Source: Nicotiana tabacum
Taxonomy: Eukaryota > Streptophyta > Magnoliopsida > Solanales > Solanaceae
Length of the DNA stretch: 64,000 nt
Assembly (NCBI RefSeq): GCF_000715075.1
Contig: NC_134097.1
Coordinates: 131,190,997 to 131,254,996, forward strand
Direction: 5' to 3'
Shown one piece after another: positions 22,933-34,055 of this stretch (positions are counted from its first letter, which is position 1; every line of letters starts with the position of its first letter). The notes under the pieces were generated by a model, which saw nothing but the letters and a program-made list of their open reading frames with translations, searched no databases and was not told the DNA's origin. Made by a program: the position numbers and the translations under genes.

Positions 22933-24774
22933 GCTCTCTTGACTGGAATAATGAAATACTCAAATGAATATGAAGTCCCGATAAAGAGAATATTGTAACT
23001 TGCGAGACTAGCAAAATATATGTAAATTTCGGGATATGAATTTTTCCTTATGCTTCGTTATCAAACATGTGTAATGACAAGATCATGCCAAAATGAAGGA
23101 AGAACTTAGCCTTAACATACCTGAGGCAATTTTCTTGAGAAAGATTACACCGTACTCCCTAAAATTTGCAAAAAGCTCATGCTACATTGAGAAGGTGGAG
23201 TGCTTTGAAAGCTCATTTATCATACTTACATCACCTTCACTGGCTACAATGTAAATTATTGTTGTCCAATGATTTTCACTGCCTACTGAAATGCAAGCTT
23301 AAGGATTTCTTTCGCCCCAGTATATCATAAACTACTTCTTTCAATCCTAGATAGACAACACAGTGCAGTGAATTCCAACCCAAATTATCATGTTCCTCCC
23401 ATAAAGATTTATTTCATTACAATACTGATCTCACAAAATATGGATATGTGTATGTCACATATGATACATGGGTATTCCATCTGCACTCTTGAGAACTTCA
23501 TACAGATTAGTATGAAATAATTTAATAGGAAAAGCTCCTAGCTTGACATTAATATTCCAAGGATTCGTTGGCCTTGAGTATGGTAGGATAATTGGGATTG
23601 ATTCATTTTTAACACAAGAATCTTGATTAGAGCTCTATAAAAACTTTAAAGAGTGCTACTCTCTCCACACGCACCTGAATAAGTCAAACTAGTAATTTTA
23701 AATACCAACTAATTAATGCCTAACTTGGCACAACTCAGCCACAAAAAGAAAACATTACTTACCACATCAAGCCACATAATTTAATGAAGGCATGAGTCAC
23801 GGTGTAGGAATTGGGAGGCTTCCACATGGGGGTAGGGGTGGGGTGTTTTAAACTTTATCTACTTATTAAGTAATTAGGTAGTGTTTCGTTACCCGGTAAT
23901 TAATCAATTATCCGTAAAATTAAGAATTATTTCCACTTACTTAAAATATTACTTACTTTTCACATACCTTATACACCTTACTATTATGGTCATGTGGTAT
24001 CTTGTATGGTACTAGTCCACCGAGTATTATAGCTCGGACCGTTTTTGTTCCAAAATGTCAAACTTCGACGAAACTCATTTCCTGAGATTCGCTTACCCTT
24101 TCACCTTCACTAATTTATTTATTACTTGTTTGAAATAGCATAATACTTATAGTTCTAAAATAATCTCATTCCCGAGATTACGTTGATTAACTTATGACGA
24201 AATATCAACGTACAAAAATGCGGGACGTAACATCTTACTTCCGAGCTCTCATTAATTAATTTATTTATGGCGTATTTTCATGTACGAAAATATGGGGTCT
24301 AATAAAATAAGAGAGTCTTATTTCTGAAAACCTTCACAAGCACCATAATGCGATGGTGAGTTGAGAGAAAGAACAAACTGAGAGAGGCTTGATGGAGAAA
24401 ACCCTTCGAGCAGTATAAGTCGAATAAGGATCGTGAATCAGATTGGATAATCGGAGCATTGAAGCCCAGTTTCACGGTTTAGGGGTATAACAAAAGTTGA
24501 ACATCAGACTTGCTTGATAGATTAGGCTACAGGTACATGTCATGGTCATTAGAGTTGGTATCCACACCTGATAAGTTTCTACTTTGTAGTTTTGTTGTTA
24601 GGAATCATCTTTTTCCATTCTCCTTTACTCCATTCTTTTTTCTTACTTCCTTTTCCTAAGTCTGTTTGGTCAGAACAATTGAGAAATGACTTAAAAATTT
24701 GCCAGCAACTTTCCAATTGTACAAAATGGGATCTGGCTAGCTCATCAAAGTAGCATAAGTCAGGAAAGAATAGC

Positions 24775-25275
24775 ATGCGCACTGAGTTGGTAACAATCAA
24801 CGTGCTTTGGGATTCATGTGAAATACAAAGGTTTGGTATATGTTAATTCATGAACAATGCAACAGATCAAGGATGTTGGGTGAACGGATCAAAGGTATTT
24901 TCTATGATAAGTTTGACAGAGAAAGTGGTTAACCAATGACAAGCAAGGTCTTCCAAACGGAAATCAAAGTTATCATGGCAAGTGAAGGAGCAATAGACCT
25001 CAAGGCCAAGGCCAGTGGTTTAAGTTAGAAAAGACCAACATGTGCACTGAGTGGATGACAATTGACGTCCTTTGGGATTCATGTGAAACATAAAGGTTCA
25101 ATATATGTCAATGCATGAGCACAATGCAACAAATGAATGGTGTTGGGTTTGAACGGATCAGAGGTATTTTCAGTGATAAGGGTGAAAGAGAAAGTGGTCA
25201 GTCAATAAGCAGGCAAGGTTTTTCGAGTTGAAATCGCAGTTATCATGGGAAGTGAAGGAGCAATCGCCCTCAAAG
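24775..25275 (+). repeat. Two-copy direct repeat, offset about 265 bp
   Basis: The copies start near GCACTGAGT at about 24778 and 25044. They share TTTGGGATTCATGTGAAA, GAACGGATCA, GGTATTTTC and GTGAAGGAGCAAT in order. They differ by many substitutions and small indels, so the duplication is old. Confidence 0.85.
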
Positions 25276-25679
25276 TCAAGCCGCAAACCAACCACCATGT
25301 TTAAACTTACAAGTTTTATTTGATTGAAACAGGGGCAGGAAATTTTGTTTGTTCCGGAGAAACCCTCTGTGAGGAAAGCAGGTGCCAGATAGGCTCGGCA
25401 GTAAGTTTCTAGTACCCTCCTGGATAATGAAATTTAGTAAGTTCTGAGACCCTCGCAAGTGACAAGGTCTGACGAGAGTTTTACTTTTGGGAAGTATAAT
25501 TTAGCATTTAAGTTTTTCACTTTTGAGATGAGACTTGGTTTGAAATTTTTCAAGATAAGGAAATTTAGCTTAGAACTTATTTTGATAACAAGAATTGGTT
25601 AACACTCACAGATGTTCCCAATATCAAACTGGGGCAGAAAAATGTCTTTTGTTTTGTCTGTTTTGTTGCAATCAGGAAC

Positions 25680-26298
25680 CCACCTGGAGAACAAGGGAAG
25701 ACGACACAAGTTCAATGGAAAGCGGGTCAAGCTCAACAATCAGGCGCCCACCTGGAGGAAAAAGGAAAATGGTTCAAGCTTCAAGGGAAAACAGTTTCAA
25801 GTAACAAGAGGAGATGGGTCAAGTCCAACAGTCAGGCACCCACCTGGAAAACAAAGGAAAATGATTCGAGTTTCAAGGAAAAGCAGGTCAAGTTCAGCAA
25901 TCAGGTGCCCACCTGGAGAACAAGGGAAAGTCGTTCATGTTTCAGGGAAAGACAGGTCAAGTTCAGCAATCAGCTGCCCACCTGGAGAACAAGGGAAAAC
26001 AGTTCAAGTTTCAGGGAAAGACATGTCAAGTTCAACAATCAGGCGCCCACCTGGAGAACAAGGGGATCCAGTTCAAGTTTCAAAGGAAAGCGGTTCAAGT
26101 TCAGCAATCATATGCCCACCTGAAGAACAAGGGTAAACAGCTCAAGTTTCAAAGGAAGATAGTTCAAGTTTAGTAATCAGGCGCCCACCTGGACAACAAG
26201 GGAAAGCAGCTCAAGTTTCAGGGAAAAGCGGTTCAAGTTTAGCAATCAGGCGCCCACCTGGAGAACAGGTAAAACAACTCAAGTTTCAAAGGAATACA
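25680..26298 (+). repeat. Minisatellite, unit about 68 bp (left block)
   Basis: Nine units, each with CCCACCTGGAGAACAAGGG; intervals from 25908 onward are 66-71 bases. The unit also holds GTTCAAGTTTCA and AGCAATCAGG. The array lacks stops in several frames, which produces three overlapping false ORFs. It continues after the hAT insertion at 27528. Tandem repeats in the 3' UTR are known in Ogre/Tat elements. Confidence 0.92.
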
Positions 26299-26306
26299 GT
26301 TCAAGT
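26299..26306. repeat. hAT target site duplication, left
   Basis: GTTCAAGT, identical to 27520-27527 on the other side. The 8 bp length is diagnostic of hAT elements. Confidence 0.93.
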
Positions 26307-27519
26307 TAAAGGTGTTTAACGGGCCAGGTTGAACCGTAACCGGATCGGCCCAGACCGGTTAAAACCGGAACCAGACCGGCCCGGTACATAGGGGGGTGGG
26401 TGGGGCTGGGTAGGAGGGGTAGAGGGGGTTGGTCCGTTTAAATTTTGGTAACGGTTAACCGGACCGGTCAAACCCGGTCCACGTGAACAGTACCGTGTAC
26501 CGGTTAAACCGGCCCGGCCTGGCCCGGTACAATCTTTGTTTTTATTTTTTTTTAAATTTTTTTGAATTAAGTGGGGCCCACTAACCGTTGGCAACGGTAA
26601 GACCTGGAACGGATTCGTTGCCCAACGGGTTAATTGCATTAATAGCCTCTTTTTTATTTAAAATTTAACCTTTTTTCAATTTACAAAATTAACCTTCTCT
26701 AAAACTATAAATACACCCTCTATTCATTTCTTCACTCAACTCTCATTTCTCAATATCATTTTCTCTCATTCTCCAATTTTCAAGATTTCAAGATTTCAAG
26801 TCTCAATCTCAAATTCTCAATTCTCAATTCTCAATTCTCAAATCTCAATTCAATTTAAATCATGCCTCGTACTTCTAGAGTGCGCTCATATGTTTGGCAA
26901 CACTTTGAGGTGGTAGAAGAAAATGAAGAAGGTCAGAAAGTAAAGTGCAAGAACTGTGGTCAAGTCTTAAATTTTCGTTCAGAGTCTGGCACAGGCAGTT
27001 TAAGGAGGCATATCAAGTATTGTCTTGAGCGTCCTCCGGAAATTCGTATTTAAGATTTTAAGACAATTTGTGTTATTTTAAAATTATTAGACGTATTTAT
27101 GCTTAATGTTTTAGTTTGTTAGATTAATTTGAAGTATTGTTAATTTATTATGCATGAAAATTTAGTTTTACTATTTTTTGTTAATTTACTTTTTAAATGT
27201 AAACTTTAATTTTGAATATTGAAATAAATGTAGCAGTTGCAATTTATATTAATACTTTTGTATTAATATAACTTGTAATCTTTAAATTAATAAAAAGTAT
27301 TAATATAACTTACAATAGTTATACAAAATACAAAAAAAAATACACTAAACCCGGCCCGGCCCGACCCCCTCAACCAGTAACCCGTACGGTTCAATTTTTA
27401 CCCGGATGAACCCGAACCCGTTAAACACGTTAAGCCCCAACCCGTAACCGGCCCGGACCGTAACCCGTACCGGTCCAAAAAATAGCAACCCGGCCCGGCC
27501 CACCCATTTAACACCCTTA
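26307..27519 (+). mobile_element. Non-autonomous hAT-family DNA transposon
   Basis: 1213 bp with imperfect terminal inverted repeats (TAAAGGTGTTTAAC... and ...CACCCTTA) and exact 8 bp target duplications. Both ends are GC-rich and packed with CCGG, GGCCCGG and ACCGGTTAA words, unlike the AT-rich middle, and look like transposase subterminal binding sites. It keeps only the first exon-like part of a transposase (26862-27053). It interrupts an Ogre minisatellite and therefore landed after that array formed. Confidence 0.92.
26862..27053 (+). CDS. BED zinc-finger remnant of hAT transposase
   Basis: 63 residues from a good ATG to a stop. A BED-type DNA-binding finger is complete: aromatic residues at 10-15 (YVWQHF), Cys29-x2-Cys32, then His50-x3-Cys54. 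Full hAT transposases have several hundred more residues with the RNase H-like catalytic core and the dimerisation domain, and none of that is here. A preceding AT-rich segment with CTCAATTCTCAA repeats could be its leader. The peptide could bind the element's ends without cutting; that is inference. It is probably a relic rather than a domesticated gene. Confidence 0.8.
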   Translation: MPRTSRVRSYVWQHFEVVEENEEGQKVKCKNCGQVLNFRSESGTGSLRRHIKYCLERPPEIRI

Positions 27520-27527
27520 GTTCAAGT
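27520..27527. repeat. hAT target site duplication, right
   Basis: GTTCAAGT, the exact partner of 26299-26306. Confidence 0.93.
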
Positions 27528-27710
27528 TCAGCAATCAGGCGCCCATTTGGAGAACAAAGGAAAGCAGCTTAAGTTTTAGGAAAGTAGTTCGAGTCTCATC
27601 AATCGGGCGCCCACCTGGAGAACAAGGGAAGGCAGTTCAAGTTTTGAAGGAAGACAGTTCAAGTTTTGGCAATCAGGCACCCACCTGGAAATCAAGGGAA
27701 TTCACTTCAG
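27528..27710 (+). repeat. Minisatellite, right block
   Basis: Three further units with GCGCCCATTTGGAGAACAA, GCGCCCACCTGGAGAACAA and GCACCCACCTGGAAATCAA, about 70 bases apart. They continue the array that ends at 26298. Confidence 0.9.
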
Positions 27711-28355
27711 AATGCAATTCAAGTCAGCAACAAAAAAGGCTCGCGGCAAGAATGCGGGTCAATAGGCCGAGATGACCAACAGAAGTAGTCTCAATCCAGA
27801 ATAAAAAAAGAGGGGAAAAAGAAAAAAAAAAAGTGAATCCAAAATATAGAAAAAGAGAAAGATGTGAACTGCTCAAGACGTGGTTGAAGTCACAAGCACC
27901 ACATGTCCGACCTTGATCCGAAAAGCTGAAGAAGAGCGAGCTAGCACCTACAGCTAACAAGCGCCAAGGTTCAAATCTAGAGTCTGCATGAAGAGTCATT
28001 CAAGACTCAAGATCAAGATTCAGAAGACTTATAGATAAGAATCTTGTAACTCATAGTTGACAGGCTTAGCTAGTCTTGTTCATTTTTTGATTTTTGATGT
28101 AATAATAGGACCGCGGACTGAAACCTCGACGGAATGGCACCTCGACCGGCTCTCCACCTCGGTCTACTCCATCATCTCACTCACTTCTGAACTACACATG
28201 GCCTGATTCCTTTATAGCCAAGGATATGTAGGCAGCTCAGATACTAGGTCTCGGTCACATTCCCTTTTCTCTTAGTTTTAGTCTCTTCAAATAAGGGTCG
28301 GGTCAAAAAACCTGTCTAGTCGTTCTTTGTCTGAAAACACTTCGCGTTCCCAGTC
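27711..28355 (+). mobile_element. Ogre 3' untranslated region, distal part
   Basis: No gene. A purine-rich stretch (27785-27870) is followed by sequence ending in GATATGTAGGCAGCTCAGAT and GTCTGAAAACACTTCGCG, characteristic of the Ogre 3' end in Solanaceae as I know it. It leads straight into the polypurine tract. Confidence 0.7.
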
Positions 28356-28367
28356 AAAGAGGGGCAG
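28356..28367 (+). other. Ogre polypurine tract
   Basis: AAAGAGGGGCAG directly before the LTR start TGTAGACATG at 28369. Confidence 0.88.
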
Positions 28368-28806
28368 CTGTAGACATGTAATTTTTGACTCTCCCCAAGA
28401 TTTTACACATTTTTAGCGTAAATATTTAGTTTAGGCCTAATATAGCTATTTCAACTAATTTTGACTCTTTTACTTTATTTCGCAAAAAAAAAAAAAAAAA
28501 CTACAAAAATATTTTAGTTTGCGTATCTTTCATAAATTTAAATAAAAAATTACACAAAAATAGTACCTTATCTTTATTTTCATATAATCTTGAAAACACA
28601 AAAATAGTTTCATGTTTTAATATAGTTTAGTTCAATTAAATAAAACTATTTTTTTATTTTTATATTAAAAATTTTATATTTAGAAGGAAGAGTTAGTCTT
28701 GGGTTAGTTTGTCCCATTTTAATCTTGTAGTCCATTTTTTTGTCTTTGGCCCAATTTTAAGGCCCAATAATACCAAACCCATACCCCTTAACCTAAAAAC
28801 CCTCTC

Positions 28807-28813
28807 TATATAA
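28807..28813 (+). promoter_or_regulatory. TATA box in the Ogre 3' LTR
   Basis: TATATAA within CCTCTCTATATAACC, 438 bases from the LTR start. Transcription would start near 28840. Confidence 0.6.
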
Positions 28814-30094
28814 CCAAAATTAGCCTAAAAATACCTAGACTCTAAGACCCTAGACATACAATCAACCGTTTCTAAGCGTTGTTTTTCATCACACAAACGA
28901 CCCTCCCCCCCTGAAGTTCATCTTCCTCGATAGACCCCACCCCAAAAATGACCCCTAAGCTTCAGCAACATGGACGGAACAACATACAGACCTAGACGCT
29001 TAAGAAGCTGAGCGCCGTTTCTTTTTTATTGTAAAAAGACCAACAAAAAACATTGAGCTCCTTCTTCTTCCAAAGAACTTGGAGCTGCTGCTTCTTCTTC
29101 ATTAAGTAAACCGAATACACCAAAACAGACCCCATCCTTTTCCATATCCTAACAGCAACAAACTCACCTAAATTCAAATTAAAAAACGGAAAAACAGAGA
29201 GAGGGTGAACGGGCAGAAACAAAGTGAGAAATTTTGATGACAATAGTCATCCACTTCAATTATCGCTGAAGAATCGAGATCTGTCGAATTCTAGATGCAT
29301 CTCCGTTTTTCTTGAAAAAGCGTCATTTTTTGATGAGTCGAGGTTTTTGGTCTGCGATTCGAGTATAGGCTTGAGGTGTTGCCGCTTGATTCAATTAATA
29401 AAGGGAGATTTCATGTGATTGAAAATGGTTCTGGTACAGACTTGAGGTCCATTTTTCTCTTCAATATTTTACCTATTGATTTTGTCACATATTTGTTTGA
29501 ATGGTAGATTCATTTGATTTCCATGATTATTTGCGATATATTTTGATCTTTGGGTGAAATTTGCTCGAGTTTTGTGGCCGGATTCGTTAATTACGTGAAA
29601 GTGGCAATACAAATGTTTTATTTTGCTGTGCGTGTGATTTAAAGTAGGACAACTAGCATTATTCTTGTGTTACTGATTCAACCAAAACGTGATTTAGCTT
29701 GTAATTAAATAAGAGATTCCATCATGAAAACTTGTTTTTGGATTGATTATTCAGTTGTTTTTAAAGTGTAAGGCAATGGGTTTGGAGTGAAATTTTAAAG
29801 TGATTCATTTTTGAGTTTGGACTTAATATTAAGAGGAAAAAACTTAATTGTCCAATATTTTAAAAGATTTTACAATGTCATAGCAGTAGCACTTGATTAA
29901 CATTTCTAGCATTTACATGTTTACATTCATAATAAAACTTGTAAGAGTTATCCCACCTGTGTTCCTAAAATTTAGAAAATTTCTCTGTATTTAAAATGCT
30001 TAACTGATTTCACGCTCCACTCATAAATGACTTTTCCTTATCTTTTATCTCTATTTTAAAAAATGATTTTGTCATAGATGATAATTTAATGATG

Positions 30095-30916
30095 ATTTTG
30101 TCATAGACGACCATTTTATCTTGTTATATTACACGTAGAAAAGCCTTTAGGCACGTGTTAAAAAATACAATTGTGATTGTGTATACGTTCGCGTGACATA
30201 ATCGCGATTCTAAAACCAATTCAGAGTATGCGTTCGCGCAACTTCGGTCAAACTTTCTTAATAATAAAATTATTTTAATAGGCCACCAATTTAAATTTAT
30301 TTTATATAGTCTGAGGTGTGCCATCCATAATTTAATCATTCATGGCCCTCATATTAATTTCATAACCCATTTATAAAAATGACAAATGCTCGTAGTTGCT
30401 TTATGTCCGTCTAATATACCATCATGATTGCGTACACATTCGCGTAACATAATTACGATTCTAAAAACAATACCAGAGTACGATTCACATAATTATGATT
30501 TAATGTGATTTTAGATGTGATTTAATAATGATTTTGTCATAGACGACCATTTTATCTTGTTATATTACACGTAGAAAAGCCTTTAGGCATGTGTTAAAAA
30601 ATACAATTGTGATTGTGTATACGTTCGCGTGACATAATCGCGATTCTAAAACCAATTCAGAGTATGCGTTCGCGCAACTTCGGTCAAACTTTCTTAATAA
30701 TAAAATTATTTTAATAGGCCACCAATTTAAATTTATTTTATATAGTCTGAGGTGTGCCATCCATAATTTAATCATTCATGGCCCTCATATTAATTTCATA
30801 ACCCATTTATAAAAATGACAAATGCTCGTAGTTGCTTTATGTCCGTCTAATATACCATCATGATTGCGTACACATTCGCGTAACATAATTACGATTCTAA
30901 AAACAATACCAGAGTA
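30095..30916 (+). repeat. Near-identical tandem duplication in the Ogre LTR
   Basis: 30095-30480 recurs at 30531-30916 with a 436-base offset. I see a single difference (GCACGTG against GCATGTG at about 30150/30587), so the duplication is far younger than the LTR. The identical 71-residue frames in it are shadows. Confidence 0.95.
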
Positions 30917-31040
30917 TGCATTCGTGCAACTTTGGCCAAACTTTTCTTAATAATAATAAAGCGTTGTTAATTGTGGACACGTACACGTGACATAATTTTT
31001 TGATGCGCCAAACAAATGGGTACACGTATGCGTGACTTGT
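30170..31040. repeat. CpG-rich word cluster in the Ogre 3' LTR
   Basis: Repeated words ATACGTTCGCGTGACATAAT, TATGCGTTCGCGCAACTT, ACACATTCGCGTAACATAAT and ACACGTACACGTGACATAAT, spaced by AT-rich DNA. Part of the repetition comes from the tandem duplication. Confidence 0.75.
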
Positions 31041-31397
31041 TTTTAAGATAATTTCTCAATTAAAAAAGGCAAATGCACATAGGTTCTAAAAGTAAGTAAT
31101 TAGACAATTGGATTCAACCAAGTATAATCAAAGCGACCGTGCTAAAATCACGGAACCCGGGAATATCTAACACCTTCTCCCGGGTTAATAGAATTCCTTA
31201 CCCGGATTTCTATGTTCGCAGACCGTAAATTGAGTCAACTTCCTCGATTCGGGATTTTAACCGGTGACTTGGGACACCATAAATTATCCCAAATGGCGAC
31301 TCTGATTTTAATTTAAATAATTTCGTTTCGACTATCACTTAAATTGAAAAAAACTCCCTTATATCCCTTCCGGGGTAGGAAAAAGGAGGTGTGACAA

Positions 31398-31568
31398 TTG
31401 AGATGGCCCTGCTGGAACGGTCTGGGCCGGAACCTCATCATTGAACTCCACCTGAGGTTTCGACGTTGGTGCTACTGCTCGAGCTCTGGGATGAGCTCTG
31501 CCCCTACCTCGGCCTCTAGGGGGCTCGGGCTGCTGATTAGCTGATGAAGCGGTATGTGTTCTAGCCAT
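31398..31568 (-). pseudogene. Tekay-2 gag N-terminus
   Basis: The start reads MARTHTASSANQQPEPPRGRGRGRA..., the basic, Arg/Gly- and Pro-rich opening seen in Tekay gag (compare Tekay-3 at 45878: MVRTRATEDD). The annotated 69-residue frame extends to 31359, but its last residues come from the Ogre LTR. Genuine gag ends at the junction at 31397/31398, after about 57 residues. Confidence 0.8.
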
Positions 31569-31751
31569 CTGCGAAAGAACAGAGTAGAGAGTTCAATTAG
31601 CGTTGAGAGATCAAACTGCACGACAGTGATGAATAGAAGTGAAATTATTCCTAACTCTATAGCCTCTAGGGGATAAGCACAGATATCTCTGTACCTATCC
31701 CTAAAACTCTACCAAGGTTATCCATGAATTGTGAGACCTGAGCAACCTAGA

Positions 31752-31763
31752 GCTCTGATACCA
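31752..31763 (-). other. Primer binding site of Tekay-2
   Basis: The minus strand reads TGGTATCAGAGC, three bases from the LTR edge TGTCACGACCC at 31767. Confidence 0.92.
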
Positions 31764-32529
31764 ACTTGTCACGACCCGAATTTCCCACCATCGGGACCGT
31801 GATGGCGCCTAACATTGTACTCTCTAGGCAAGCCAATATTTCAGAATGTCCTACCTTTTTTCTTTATTTCTCAAATATTTAGGACTTAAGAAAATAAACC
31901 AACGGAATAAATGCGAAAGAAAACAGTTTAAAAGCTTGACTTTATGCAATAACGAAAACCGAAGTAAAATCCACCCAGGACTGGTATCACAACTCACGAA
32001 CTGTCTACGAATACTACAAATAATGGTCTGAATGAAATGTTTACATCTGTCTCGAAAGTAGATAAAACAGAAAATAAAATAGGATAGAAGGGGACGCCAG
32101 GGCCTGGAACGCCTGTAGAACTACCTTGGGTCTCCCGTACGCAGTGATAGCAACCAACCTCACGATCAGTCACTAGCTCCAAAATCTACATAGAAAGTGC
32201 AGAGTGTAGTATCAGTACAACCGACCCCATGTACTGGTAAGTGCCGAGCTTAACCTCGACGAAGTAGTGACGAGGCTAAGGCGGGGCATACAACATATAT
32301 AACCTGCAACAGTTTATGCTAAACAGAAAAGGAAATACAACATGTAATAAAGCAATAATTGGCATTAAGTAAATCCGGAACCCAACTGCTCTACTAGTAT
32401 TCAGCTATAACCAATCCTTAAGGGTGTTTTAATATCACAATAATAAACCTCAACGGATATGGACACATAACAACAACTGATGTTGCACGCATCCCAATCC
32501 CATCATATAATCAACAACAGTATCAATAT

Positions 32530-32745
32530 TCACCCTTATTCCTCCTTGTTGCGGCGTGCAACCTGATCCACCTATCCACCCTTATTACTCCTCAACACAT
32601 ATCACCCTTATTCCTCCTGTTGTAGCATGCAATCCGATCCTACCTATCCACCCTTATTACTCCTTGTTGCATTATGCAACCCGATCCCACCAGAGAATCA
32701 CATTCTCTCTTATTCCTCCCATTGCAGCATGCAACCCGATCCCAA
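32530..32745. repeat. Tandem repeat in the Tekay-2 LTR
   Basis: About four units carrying GCATGCAACCCGATCC and CCACCCTTATTACTCCT, roughly 55-65 bases each. They lie in the downstream half of the LTR. They yield a false Pro-rich frame. Confidence 0.85.
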
Positions 32746-33777
32746 TATATAAATCAACACCAATCACAAAAATAAAGACAAGTGTTTCACAGATTAATTA
32801 AAATCATCCATTGTACTTATACCTCAATTCACACAACGGAATATCACTACAATTATGAAAATTCACCAGTGTAAACTACTCAGCGAGACCAACCAAGGTG
32901 TACCATAAGGAACCAACAAACCAATATAAGCCAACAATGTAATAAAGCGAAACCATGAAACAATTAGATACTTCCATAAAGAGAGCAATAGTTAATATGA
33001 AGCAATTAGACATGGAAACATTTATGAGCAAGTAACAATTAAGGCATGGAAACAGTTATAAACAGGTAACAATTAAGACAAGAAATAGTATACTAGGAAA
33101 CGAGGAAGGGAACAAACTAAAAATGGAAATTTTGGTGGCACATAGATACTCGTCACCACACCTATAATCCACACACATGAATTTTCACATAGCATATAAG
33201 TCGGGGATTCCTATTCCCTCAAGTCAAGGTTAAACCAAACACTTACCTCAAGCCAATGGGTAATTCAACACTCAATCACTTCTTTACCTCTCGATTCCAC
33301 TACTAATTCACGCGTATCTAGTCATAATTAACTCGATAACATCAATAAGTGCTAAATAATTCAACTCAAATGCATAATTAAAGGTTCTCTACCATTTTCC
33401 CTAAAAAGTCAAAAATCGAACCCGGGCCAACTTGGTCAAAACTCGAAGTTCGGACCAAAACTCGATTACTCATTCACCTCCGATCCCGGATATGCAATTG
33501 GTTTTGGAATCCGACCTCAATTTGAGGTCCAAATCTCCAAAATTTGAAAATCCTAATTTCTACCCAAGAACACCCAATGTTTCATGAAAACCCTTAGATT
33601 TTGAGATGAAATCATGTAAAAAGATGAATTAGATTGAAGAAGAGGAATTAGAAATCACTTACCTATGATTTGGAGAGGTTTGGGTCTTTGAAAAACCACC
33701 TAGGGATGTTTAGGGTTCGAAATTTTTAAAAATGAAGTGAAAATCCCGTCTAAAAGATGTTTTGATCAGGTGTAGAT

Positions 33778-34055
33778 GTCGCAATTATGACAGGAGCTTC
33801 GCAATTGAGAAGCTCGCAAATGCGAGACAGGCTTCGTAATTGCGAACCTGTTGCATGTCTGGTCCTCTCGCAATTGCGAGCATTTTATCGCAATTACGAT
33901 GACTGGCCCTTCCCTGTTGACTTCGCAATTGCGAAGGGAGGTTCACAAATGCAAACAAGGAAGGCCTGGGCTTCTTCGCAATTGCGATAAAGCCCTCACA
34001 ATTGTCAAGCCTGTTAGGCTCGCAATTGTGAAGCCTGACCTCACAATTGCGAGAT
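33778..34055. repeat. Cluster of TCGCAATTGCGA palindromes in the Tekay-2 LTR
   Basis: About eleven exact or one-off copies of the 12-base palindrome TCGCAATTGCGA or its half sites, 15-35 bases apart, in a 3 kb LTR where such words are otherwise absent by eye. Measured from the LTR start (34782) the cluster lies 0.73-1.0 kb in. Confidence 0.9.

Larger units (their letters stand above)
24305..26298 (+). mobile_element. Ogre-type 3' untranslated region, left part
   Basis: No gene. The sequence from 24305 continues Ogre-type 3' sequence after the LARD. It contains a 265 bp imperfect duplication (24775-25275), a purine-rich spacer and the start of a minisatellite. The polypurine tract and LTR at 28356 follow on the same strand, which fixes this as a 3' UTR. 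Confidence 0.65.
28369..31397 (+). repeat. Ogre 3' LTR
   Basis: 3029 bp, from TGTAGACATG to GGTGTGACA. It starts at a polypurine tract and ends against a Tekay gag (31398), so the 3' limits are firm. It contains a TATA box, a 436 bp-period tandem duplication and CpG-rich words. It is clearly diverged from the LTR ending at 13232, so the two are not a matched pair. Confidence 0.9.

Noticed and set aside
24305..24309. Target duplication for the LARD
   Set aside because: The 5-mers next to 15094 (AAAAG) and 24304 (AATAA) do not match. Mutated ends or a rearrangement are possible, so I claim none.
25595..26173. Three overlapping plus-strand ORFs of 69-174 residues
   Set aside because: They are the minisatellite read in three frames; no start context, domain or codon preference supports a gene.
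26862..27053. Possible domesticated BED-domain host gene
   Set aside because: It sits inside a transposon with intact target duplications and lacks the rest of a hAT-derived protein; a relic is simpler.
30124..30775. Two identical 71-residue minus-strand ORFs
   Set aside because: They are shadows of the tandem duplication in the Ogre LTR, without any protein signature.
33778..34055. CRISPR-like array (short palindromes with spacers)
   Set aside because: Spacing is irregular, the words vary, the DNA is plant LTR, and no cas genes exist. It is an LTR word cluster.
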